Shown: piece after piece, positions 1 through 5,036 of the stretch
Layout of the letters: each line of letters opens with the position of its first letter
Position numbering within the stretch: position 1 is the stretch's first letter
NCBI GenBank assembly: GCA_946624395.1
Contig: CAMORY010000074.1
Span: 1-7,747 of the forward strand
Direction: 5' to 3'
Length of the DNA stretch: 7,747 nt
DNA from: an uncultured Clostridia bacterium
GTDB lineage: Bacteria > Bacillota > Clostridia > Christensenellales > Borkfalkiaceae
Made by a program: the position numbers and the translations under genes
The notes under the pieces: generated by a model
Told to the model about the DNA's origin: nothing
The model's input: only the letters and a program-made list of their open reading frames with translations
Database searches by the model: none

Positions 1-51
1 ATAAGCGATAAGGAAGTTGCGGACATAAACACAGCGTTCCATCTCGATTGA
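1..51 (+). CDS. C-terminal tail of an unidentified upstream protein (partial)
   Basis: Reading from base 1 gives 16 sense codons ending in TGA at 49-51, with the peptide end ISDKEVADINTAFHLD. The codons (GCG, GAC, AAC, TTC) resemble those of the flanking genes, and a terminator-like hairpin follows 13 bases later, so this is plausibly a real gene end. The fragment is too short to assign to a family. A chance open frame of 16 codons cannot be excluded. Confidence 0.5.
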   Translation: MSDKEVADINTAFHLD

Positions 52-64
52 TTATCTTAAACAT

Positions 65-92
65 AAAAGCGATTGCTTCGGCTGTCGCTTTT
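65..92 (+). terminator. Hairpin terminator or attenuator with UUCG tetraloop
   Basis: AAAAGCGA (65-72) pairs perfectly with TCGCTTTT (85-92). Inside it, GC/GC closes a TTCG loop (75-82), giving the very stable C(UUCG)G tetraloop. The descending arm ends in TTTT, a short U-run, followed by an AT-rich stretch. It lies between the TGA at 49-51 and the guaB start, so it probably ends the upstream transcript. I see no convincing promoter between the hairpin and guaB, so partial read-through into guaB is possible. Confidence 0.7.
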
Positions 93-126
93 ACTTTAAT
101 TACGATTATTTTATAAGGAGACGATT

Positions 127-1638
127 ATGGCAAAATTTATTTCAGAGCCCGCGCATACGTTCAACGAATACCTGTTAATACCAGGCTATTCTTCGGCTGA
201 TTGTATACCGAATAACGTGAGTTTAAAAACCCCCGTCGTAAAATACCGTAAAGGGGAAGAACCCGCGCTTTCTATGAATATACCGCTCGTTTCCGCGGTT
301 ATGCAGTCGGTTTCGGGCGACAGGCTTGCTATAGCGCTCGCCAAAGAAGGCGGCATTTCCTTTATCTACGGTTCGCAGACTATCGAAGAACAGGCGGCGA
401 TGGTCGCTAAAGTCAAGGCGTTCAAGGCGGGCTTTGTCGTTTCCGATTCCAACCTGCCCATAACCGCTACGCTTGCTGACGTTATCGACTTAAAACAGCG
501 CACCGGGCATTCGACAATGGCTATAACTTCGGACGGCACGGCGCGCGGTAAACTTTTGGGAATTGTCACCAGCCGCGATTACAGAATCAGCCGTATGACT
601 CCCGACGAAAAGGTCGAAGATTTTATGACGCCCTTTTCTAAACTCATATACGCTAAAAACGGCGTTTCCTTAAAAGAAGCGAACGATATTATCTGGGAAC
701 ACAAATTAAATTCTCTGCCTATAATAGACGACGATGGGCGGCTTATCAGTTTCGTGTTCAGAAAGGATTACGAGTCGCATAAGGAAAACCCCGCCGAACT
801 TTTGGACGATAAAAAGCGTTTCGTGGTCGGCGCAGGCATCAACACCAGAGATTATAAAACCCGCGTTCCCGCACTTATAGACGCGGGCGCGGATATGCTT
901 TGCATAGACTCTTCCGAAGGCTTTTCCGAGTGGCAGAAACTAACGATTGAGTGGATACGCGCAACCTACGGCGACAAAGTAAAGGTCGGCGCGGGCAACG
1001 TGGTAGACGGCGCGGGATTTCGGTTTTTGGCAGACTGCGGCGCGGATTTCGTTAAAGTCGGTATCGGCGGCGGCTCTATCTGCATAACCCGTGAAACCAA
1101 GGGGATAGGCAGGGGGCAGGCGACCGCTTTAATGGACGTATGCGCCGAACGCGATAAATATTTTGAAGAGACGGGTATATACGTGCCTGTGTGTTCGGAC
1201 GGCGGCATAGTTCACGACTATCATATGACTTTAGCACTCGCTATGGGCGCGGACTTTTTGATGCTGGGCAGATATTTTGCCCGCTTTGAAGAAAGCCCGA
1301 CTAAAAAGTTCAGTATAAACGGCAATATAGTCAAAGAATACTGGGGCGAAGGCAGCAACCGCGCGCGCAACTGGCAGCGCTACGATTTGGGGGGCGACGG
1401 TAAACTTTCTTTTGAAGAAGGGGTGGACTCCTACGTTCCGTACGCAGGGCATTTAAAGGATAACGTTTCTATATCCCTTGCGAAAATAAAGTCGACTATG
1501 TGCAACTGCGGCGCGCTTTCGATAAAAGAATTACAGCAGAAAGCGACTTTAACGCTCGTTTCCGCGACCAGCATAATAGAAGGCGGCGCGCACGACGTAG
1601 TATTAAAAGAAACTCCGCAAAATAAAAACGGAAGATAA
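127..1638 (+). CDS. guaB: Inosine-5'-monophosphate dehydrogenase (T. foetus-like form)
   Basis: A cytoplasmic enzyme that oxidises IMP to XMP with NAD, the committed step of guanine nucleotide synthesis. The 503 residues form a (beta/alpha)8 barrel interrupted by a CBS pair at roughly residues 100-217. The active-site loop GGGSICITRE carries the catalytic Cys319, and the mobile flap contains NWQRYD with the Arg418-Tyr419 dyad. The phosphate-binding SDGG motif and the MLGRYFARFEESP segment are present. Start: ATG 127 is six bases after AAGGAG (115-120). Length and residue numbers (Cys319, Arg418, Tyr419, Lys310, Glu431) coincide with the Tritrichomonas foetus enzyme as I recall it, and long stretches look nearly identical to it. 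The flap differs clearly from the commoner bacterial form. Transcription ends at the strong hairpin at 1660-1698. No other purine gene is in the window. The function is very secure. Confidence 0.97.
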   Translation: MAKFISEPAHTFNEYLLIPGYSSADCIPNNVSLKTPVVKYRKGEEPALSMNIPLVSAVMQSVSGDRLAIALAKEGGISFIYGSQTIEEQAAMVAKVKAFKAGFVVSDSNLPITATLADVIDLKQRTGHSTMAITSDGTARGKLLGIVTSRDYRISRMTPDEKVEDFMTPFSKLIYAKNGVSLKEANDIIWEHKLNSLPIIDDDGRLISFVFRKDYESHKENPAELLDDKKRFVVGAGINTRDYKTRVPALIDAGADMLCIDSSEGFSEWQKLTIEWIRATYGDKVKVGAGNVVDGAGFRFLADCGADFVKVGIGGGSICITRETKGIGRGQATALMDVCAERDKYFEETGIYVPVCSDGGIVHDYHMTLALAMGADFLMLGRYFARFEESPTKKFSINGNIVKEYWGEGSNRARNWQRYDLGGDGKLSFEEGVDSYVPYAGHLKDNVSISLAKIKSTMCNCGALSIKELQQKATLTLVSATSIIEGGAHDVVLKETPQNKNGR

Positions 1639-1659
1639 TTTTATATCGTATTTAAAACG

Positions 1660-1704
1660 TTAAGCGCGGGCGTGAAAATTTTTCACGCCCGCGCTTAAAT
1701 TTTT
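1660..1704. terminator. Strong bidirectional terminator between guaB and the XRE gene
   Basis: A near-perfect 19-bp inverted repeat, 1660-1678 against 1680-1698, contains the GC-rich core GCGCGGGCGTG paired with CACGCCCGCGC. On the plus strand a T-rich run follows (ATTTTTATTT). On the minus strand the equivalent downstream sequence is CGTTTTAAATA. It sits between two convergent genes, 22 bases after the guaB stop and just beyond the stop of the minus-strand regulator, so it can terminate both. Confidence 0.92.
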
Positions 1705-1706
1705 AT

Positions 1707-1916
1707 TTATAAATCCGTTAAACCCAGCAGATAGTCAACCGACACGTTAAAATATTCCGCCATTTCCGCAAGCAGAATAAGCGGTGGTTCTCTCTGCGCC
1801 TTTTCGTAATGCAGGTATGTCACGGAATTTATTTTAAGTGCGGCGGCAACTTGCTTTTGCGTGAGATTTCTTTCTTCGCGCAATTCCTTTAAACGTTTAC
1901 CTAACTTTATTTCCAT
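1707..1916 (-). CDS. Small XRE-family helix-turn-helix repressor
   Basis: A 69-residue DNA-binding protein that is almost entirely a Cro/C1-type HTH domain. Helices 2 and 3 lie at about residues 18-42 (LTQKQVAAALKINSVTYLHYE), and the C-terminus has the VDYLLGL signature common in Bacillota XRE regulators. There is no extra sensing, protease or oligomerisation domain, so it probably binds operators as a simple dimer. Start: ATG at 1914-1916 is preceded on the minus strand by AAAGGA four bases away, a slightly tight spacing. It is divergent from the membrane protein gene at 2006, with 89 bp between the starts holding two near-identical palindromes placed over both promoters. This strongly suggests it represses both itself and the membrane protein. 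G+C content is intermediate between guaB and the membrane gene. The signal that releases repression is not visible. The family call is secure and the target is inferred. Confidence 0.92.
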   Translation of the reverse strand: MEIKLGKRLKELREERNLTQKQVAAALKINSVTYLHYEKAQREPPLILLAEMAEYFNVSVDYLLGLTDL

Positions 1917-1932
1917 TTTATCCTTTATTTAA

Positions 1933-1961
1933 TTGACATATTACCATTTTGGTAGTAAAAT
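1933..1961 (+). promoter_or_regulatory. Sigma-A promoter of the membrane protein gene
   Basis: A perfect -35 TTGACA (1933-1938) is separated by 17 bases from the -10 TAAAAT (1956-1961). Transcription would begin near 1968, about 38 bases before the ATG at 2006. The spacer contains palindrome O1, so a bound repressor would sit directly between the promoter elements. A promoter this close to consensus implies strong expression when derepressed. Confidence 0.85.
1941..1956. promoter_or_regulatory. Operator O1 (palindrome in the plus-strand promoter spacer)
   Basis: TACCA-TTT-TGGTA (1942-1954) is a perfect 5-bp dyad around a 3-bp centre at 1948. It matches the reverse complement of O2 over 14 contiguous bases (TACCATTTTGGTAGT less the outer edge). 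It lies wholly between -35 and -10 of the promoter at 1933-1961. The likely ligand is the adjacent XRE repressor; this is inferred from position and symmetry. Confidence 0.85.
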
Positions 1962-1962
1962 A

Positions 1963-1990
1963 ATCATAAAACTACCAAAATGGTAGCAAA
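1963..1990 (-). promoter_or_regulatory. Promoter of the XRE repressor gene
   Basis: On the minus strand there is a good -10 TATGAT (plus-strand 1963-1968). A weak -35, TTTGCT (1985-1990, spacing 16) or TTGCTA (1984-1989, spacing 15), lies upstream. The -10 is back to back with the plus-strand -10, separated by one base, so the two promoters should compete for polymerase. Operator O2 fills most of this spacer. The -35 is poor, consistent with lower regulator expression. Confidence 0.6.
1971..1987. promoter_or_regulatory. Operator O2 (palindrome in the minus-strand promoter spacer)
   Basis: CTACCA-AAA-TGGTAG (1972-1986) is a perfect 6-bp dyad centred at 1979. Its centre is 31 bp from O1, about three helical turns, so dimers on both sites would face the same side of the DNA and could cooperate. 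It lies in the spacer of the regulator's promoter and just downstream of the predicted plus-strand start. Confidence 0.85.
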
Positions 1991-2005
1991 AACAAAGGAG
2001 AAGGT

Positions 2006-2710
2006 ATGGAACAGCAAAAAGCGTACTTAAAGTACAAAGAAGATTTTGAAAAAATAAGTATTTTTTCAATAGTATTATGGGCAATTACGATCGCGGGAGT
2101 GTTGGTGCTTATCTTTTTACCTGTCTTTAAAATAACGGTAGAATTTGAGGGAATAACGATTGCTACCAAAGAATTTTCTATGTTAGATGAGTTCTTATAT
2201 AATATTGACGGCATAAAAAGTTCTTCGTCGGCAGCGTCTGAGTTAGGATATGTTATGATTATTTTCCCGCTGTTTGTCTTAATCGAAGGTGCGCTTTTTC
2301 TTATCATTGCCGTGAAAAACATATTTGAAGAAATAACGAATAGAAACGAAGATACATATATGGTGCAATATTCGTACATTAAAAAGAGTGGCGGGGAGAA
2401 AGAAAAGAAAAAATTTTTTAAGCAACAGACAATATATTCATTTTTTATGATACTTCTAATGGCTGTGGTTTTTGCAAAAATTGGCGGTGAAATGTATGCA
2501 AAAAATGGTTCGTCCGTTCCGATATATAGTTATTTGATTGACGTTAACGGAATTTCAGTTTGGGGAATTTTAGGTGTATTTTTATTTGTTGCTTATATAG
2601 TCGTACACGTTTTGAAAAAGAAAAAAGAAAAAGAGATAGTTGTAAAAATCTTAAAAGAAGAATTTGAAAACGATAGTAATTCTGAAGAAAAGAAAGAAGA
2701 AACGTTGTAA
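2006..2710 (+). CDS. Four-helix integral membrane protein of unknown function
   Basis: I do not recognise a family. The 234 residues show four hydrophobic segments at about 18-40, 82-103, 142-159 and 183-203. Lysine-rich stretches at 1-16, 104-141 and 204-234 suggest that both termini and the central loop are cytoplasmic, with external loops at about 41-81 and 160-182. The layout looks like two similar halves (helix, external loop, helix), and the tail is an unusual run of Lys and Glu. There is no signal peptide cleavage site, cysteine pair or catalytic motif. Start: ATG 2006 follows AAAGGAG (1994-2000) by five bases. Expression comes from a near-consensus promoter controlled by two operators for the divergent XRE protein. 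Base composition is low: I count 18 G/C in 2041-2100 and 17 in 2161-2220, against 31 in guaB bases 841-900. That could reflect membrane-protein codons or horizontal acquisition. A sensor, immunity or stress-envelope role is only speculation. Confidence 0.85.
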   Translation: MEQQKAYLKYKEDFEKISIFSIVLWAITIAGVLVLIFLPVFKITVEFEGITIATKEFSMLDEFLYNIDGIKSSSSAASELGYVMIIFPLFVLIEGALFLIIAVKNIFEEITNRNEDTYMVQYSYIKKSGGEKEKKKFFKQQTIYSFFMILLMAVVFAKIGGEMYAKNGSSVPIYSYLIDVNGISVWGILGVFLFVAYIVVHVLKKKKEKEIVVKILKEEFENDSNSEEKKEETL

Positions 2711-2719
2711 TTTAGGGAT

Positions 2720-2748
2720 AAAAAATGCGGAAAATGTTCCGCCTTTTT
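2720..2748. terminator. Bidirectional terminator between the membrane protein and deoR-type genes
   Basis: GCGGAA (2727-2732) pairs with TTCCGC (2737-2742) around an AATG loop. It is flanked by AAAAA on the left and TTTTT (2744-2748) on the right, giving a U-tract in both directions. It begins 10 bases after the TAA of the membrane protein and abuts the stop codon of the convergent regulator. Confidence 0.88.
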
Positions 2749-3528
2749 CTATATCGGTTTTTCCATTGCCGCACAGATAAGTTTGCACTTGCTGTCGGCG
2801 ATTTTTTTAACGTATTCTTCGGGCGGCATTTTGTCGGTTATGAAATAATCTATTTCGTCAAAGTTAAAATCGGTACACATAAACGTCTTTCCGAATTTAG
2901 TACAATCGCATAGCATCGCCACTTTATCGGCGTTTTTGCGCATCTGCCGCTTTAATTTGGACTGTTCTATATCCGCGTCGGTAAAACCCGCCTTTAAATC
3001 TACCCCCGAACAGGAAATAAGCGCGATATCCGCGTGTATTCTCGATATGTAGTCCATTGTATCCGTGCCCGTTATTGAGTTGGAGTGGTTGTGTATTTGC
3101 CCACCCGCGATATAGACTTTCGCGCTGCTTATCTGCGACAATAATAGTGCGTTTTTAAGCCCTATCGTCGTTATTGAAAGGTATTTAAGGTTATTTAAAA
3201 GGGGGATAACGAAACCCACCGTGGAACTCGAATCCATAAACACGGAATCCCCGCTTTTAAGCAGTTGAAACGCCCGAAGAGCTATTGCTTTTTTCGCCGC
3301 GTTGTTTTCCTGCTCCCTACTAGAAAATGCCGACTCTTCCGCGCTCGACTTAAAAGGAATTGCCCCGCCGTGAGAACGCCTGATAAGCCCTTGTTTTTCC
3401 ATAGCGGCAAGGTCGCGCCGAATAGTTGCGCAGGAAACGAAAAGTTCCGCGGAAAGTTCTTCTACGGTTGCCGATTTGTTTTTGTTTATTATCTCCAGAA
3501 TTTCGTCTTGTCTTTTAAGTGAAAGCAT
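2749..3528 (-). CDS. DeoR/GlpR-family transcriptional repressor
   Basis: A 259-residue regulator, the usual length for the family. The N-terminal DeoR winged HTH spans about residues 5-57, with the recognition region TVEELSAELFVSCATIRRDL at 21-40 and the wing GLIRRSHGGA at 47-56. The C-terminal DeoRC effector domain has the isomerase-like fold that binds phosphorylated sugars in known members. Typical blocks are MDSSSTV (98-104, phosphate-site type), TTIGLKNALLLS, and ADIALISCSGVDLKAGFTDADI followed by KRQM. The usual D-x-SKFGK block reads CDCTKFGK, a mild variation. Start: ATG 3526-3528 has AAGGAA eight to nine bases upstream on the minus strand. It is divergent from the dehydrogenase-E2-E3 operon across 162 bp with repeated TGTTTA boxes, so it most likely represses that operon and itself. 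The inducer is unknown; a phosphorylated sugar or polyol is expected from the family. Confidence 0.94.
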   Translation of the reverse strand: MLSLKRQDEILEIINKNKSATVEELSAELFVSCATIRRDLAAMEKQGLIRRSHGGAIPFKSSAEESAFSSREQENNAAKKAIALRAFQLLKSGDSVFMDSSSTVGFVIPLLNNLKYLSITTIGLKNALLLSQISSAKVYIAGGQIHNHSNSITGTDTMDYISRIHADIALISCSGVDLKAGFTDADIEQSKLKRQMRKNADKVAMLCDCTKFGKTFMCTDFNFDEIDYFITDKMPPEEYVKKIADSKCKLICAAMEKPI

Positions 3529-3553
3529 AGTTTTATTTCCTTTTATTTTTTCA

Positions 3554-3609
3554 AAAAATGTTTATTTATGCGCATTTATGATTATATTGTATCATAAAAA
3601 TGTTTATTT
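3554..3609. repeat. 14-bp direct repeats A and B, 42 bp apart (candidate DeoR boxes)
   Basis: AAAAATGTTTATTT occurs exactly at 3554-3567 and at 3596-3609. The 42-bp period equals four helical turns. Box B lies in the spacer of the predicted deoR-type promoter and box A lies downstream of its start, a fitting arrangement for autorepression. DeoR-family repressors often use several repeated sites. That these are the binding sites is inferred. Confidence 0.65.
3575..3598. promoter_or_regulatory. Perfect 8-8-8 dyad over the regulator's -10
   Basis: TTTATGAT (3575-3582) is the exact reverse complement of ATCATAAA (3591-3598), with the 8-base spacer TATATTGT. The dyad covers the -10 of the minus-strand promoter. 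It could be an operator for the DeoR-type protein or another regulator. The AT-rich composition makes a chance dyad more likely than usual. Confidence 0.45.
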
Positions 3610-3614
3610 TGCAA
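3586..3614 (-). promoter_or_regulatory. Promoter of the DeoR-family regulator gene
   Basis: On the minus strand, TTGCAA (3609-3614) lies 17 bases from TACAAT (3586-3591). TG one base before the -10 gives an extended -10 (TGATACAAT). The spacer holds TGTTTA box B, and the -10 lies in the 8-8-8 dyad, so autoregulation is likely. Confidence 0.7.
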
Positions 3615-3638
3615 CTTTCTGACAACGCAATGTAAACA
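3601..3638. promoter_or_regulatory. Inverted repeat B/C upstream of the dehydrogenase promoter
   Basis: TGTTTATTTTGC (3601-3612) and GCAATGTAAACA (3627-3638) are inverted copies matching at 10 of 12 positions, 14 bp apart. The right arm overlaps the -35 region of the operon promoter, and the left arm is box B of the direct repeat. A repressor bound here would block transcription in both directions. Confidence 0.6.
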
Positions 3639-3657
3639 AAATTATATGTGATATAAT
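3629..3657 (+). promoter_or_regulatory. Extended -10 promoter of the dehydrogenase-E2-E3 operon
   Basis: A perfect TATAAT (3652-3657) is preceded by TG at 3649-3650, giving TGnTATAAT. The -35 region at the usual distance (about 3629-3634, AATGTA) is poor, as is common with extended -10 promoters. Transcription should start near 3664, about 27 bases before the ATG. Inverted arm C (3627-3638) covers the -35 region. Confidence 0.7.
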
Positions 3658-3690
3658 ATATAAAAATAATAATATGGAGAAATAGTTTTT

Positions 3691-4956
3691 ATGAAAACTA
3701 AAGCGGTAAGATTGTACGGCGTAAACGATTTACGCCTTGAAGAGTTCGATTTGCCCGAAATAAAGGACGACGAAATTTTGGCGAAAGTCGTTTCAGACAG
3801 TATCTGTATGTCGTCTTTTAAGGCGGCGGAACAGGGAGCGAACCATAAGCGCGTTCCGAACGACGTTGCGGAAAATCCCGTTATAATAGGGCACGAATTC
3901 TGCGGCGACATATTGAAAGTAGGTAAAAAGTGGCAGCATAAATTCAAAGAAGGGCAGAAATTCGGTATTCAGCCCGCCATGAACCGCCCCGAAAACCCGT
4001 TTGCTGCGCCGGGGTATTCTTATAAATACATAGGCGGGGATTCGCAATACATAATTATCCCCAACGAAGTTATGGAGACTGACTGTCTTATTCCGTATAA
4101 CGGCGAAAGTTATTTTAAGGCTTCGCTCGCAGAACCTATGTCCTGCATTATCGCGGGGTATCACGAAAACTATCATAGTCATTACGAAACCCACACCCAC
4201 GAAATGGGTATAAAAGAAGGCGGCGCGGTCGCGATTTTGGCGGGCGTAGGTCCTATGGGGCTCGGCTGTGTGGACTACGGTATTCATTGCGACAGAAAAC
4301 CGTCTTTAATGGTGGTAACCGATATAGACCAAGCCCGACTTGACAGGGGGGCGGCCCTTTTGACTGTAGAAGAGGCGGCTAAAAACGGCGTTAAACTCGT
4401 TTACGTCAACACTTCTTCTATCGAAGACCCCGTAAAGTATATGAAAGACTTAAACGGAGGAAAGGGCTTTGACGACGTGTTCGTTTACGCACCCGTATCG
4501 GCACTCGTCGAACAGGGCGACGCGCTTTTGGGCGACGGCGGCTGCTTAAACTTCTTCGCAGGTCCTATCAAGACGGATTTTTCCGCAAAATTCAATTTTT
4601 ACGACGTGCATTACGCTTTCCATAGAATTACGGGAACTTCGGGCGGCAACACCACGGACTTAAAAGAAGCGCTGCGCTTAGCGGGCGAAGGCAAAATCAA
4701 TCCGTCCATTATGATTTCGCACGTAGGGGGCTTGGACAGCGTTGTGGATACCACGCTTAACCTTCCCAACATAAAGGGCGCTAAAAAACTCGTTTATACG
4801 CACGTTTCTATGCCGATGACGGCTATCTCTGACTTTGAAGAACTCGGTAAAACCGACCCGTTCTATAAAGACCTTTCGGATATATGCAAAAAGCATAACG
4901 GTATCTGGTCGGACGAAGCGGAAAAGTACGTGCTTAAAAACGCAAAGAAAATTTAG
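3691..4956 (+). CDS. Zinc-dependent MDR dehydrogenase, L-sorbose-1-phosphate reductase-like (SorE-like)
   Basis: A 421-residue cytoplasmic medium-chain dehydrogenase. The N-terminal GroES-like domain supplies probable catalytic-zinc ligands Cys39 (SICMS), His68-Glu69 (GHEFCG) and Glu148 (AEPMSC). The four-cysteine structural-zinc loop of classical alcohol dehydrogenases is absent. The Rossmann motif AGVGPMGLG is at 184-192. The acidic TDID at 210-213, at the end of the second strand, favours NAD(H) over NADP(H). The opening KTKAVRLYGVNDLRLEEFDLP and the overall length resemble the SorE group, which interconverts L-sorbose 1-phosphate and glucitol 6-phosphate. Start: ATG 3691 has GGAGA about ten bases upstream. 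It is the first gene of the operon with E2 and E3 and is divergent from a DeoR-type repressor. No PTS or sugar-phosphate aldolase gene accompanies it, so the substrate may be another polyol, polyol phosphate or hydroxy compound. The fold is secure; the substrate is uncertain. Confidence 0.85.
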   Translation: MKTKAVRLYGVNDLRLEEFDLPEIKDDEILAKVVSDSICMSSFKAAEQGANHKRVPNDVAENPVIIGHEFCGDILKVGKKWQHKFKEGQKFGIQPAMNRPENPFAAPGYSYKYIGGDSQYIIIPNEVMETDCLIPYNGESYFKASLAEPMSCIIAGYHENYHSHYETHTHEMGIKEGGAVAILAGVGPMGLGCVDYGIHCDRKPSLMVVTDIDQARLDRGAALLTVEEAAKNGVKLVYVNTSSIEDPVKYMKDLNGGKGFDDVFVYAPVSALVEQGDALLGDGGCLNFFAGPIKTDFSAKFNFYDVHYAFHRITGTSGGNTTDLKEALRLAGEGKINPSIMISHVGGLDSVVDTTLNLPNIKGAKKLVYTHVSMPMTAISDFEELGKTDPFYKDLSDICKKHNGIWSDEAEKYVLKNAKKI

Positions 4957-4970
4957 TACATAATCAGAAT

Positions 4971-5000
4971 AGCGCAGGGCGTTTTGTTCCGCGCTGTTTT
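4971..5000 (+). promoter_or_regulatory. Intercistronic hairpin between dehydrogenase and E2
   Basis: AGCGC (4971-4975) plus GG (4977-4978) pairs with CC plus GCGCT (4989-4995), with one bulged A and a ten-base loop. It is followed by GTTTTGCATTT. The T-run is short, so this is a weak terminator, an RNA-processing site or a 3'-end stabiliser that could lower E2-E3 expression relative to the dehydrogenase. It lies in the 80-bp gap before the E2 ribosome site (5024-5029). Confidence 0.45.
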
Positions 5001-5036
5001 GCATTTAAAAAGAATAACATTTTAAGGAGACATAAT

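Noticed and set aside
1972..2379. Minus-strand open frame of 135 codons overlapping the membrane protein and operator region
   Set aside because: It is antisense to the membrane gene, and its stop lies within operator O2. The plus-strand reading has a good ribosome site and a coherent four-helix topology.
2725..2913. Small plus-strand frame starting in the terminator after the membrane protein gene
   Set aside because: Its ATG lies in the terminator stem and the rest is antisense to the DeoR-type gene. There is no ribosome site.
3630..3643. Possible catabolite-response (CcpA cre) site around TGTAAACAAAAT
   Set aside because: It lacks the central CG and the symmetric right half of the cre consensus. 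It is better explained as the inverted third copy of the TGTTTA box.
3619..3657. CTGACA (3619-3624) as the -35 of the operon promoter
   Set aside because: The distance to TATAAT is 27 bases, far too long for sigma-A. The extended -10 with a weak -35 near 3629 fits better.
3793..4287. Open frame of 164 codons on the minus strand inside the dehydrogenase gene
   Set aside because: It is fully overlapped by a well-supported gene, has no ribosome site that stands out, and its composition (rich in Phe, Val, Arg) is that of a shadow frame.
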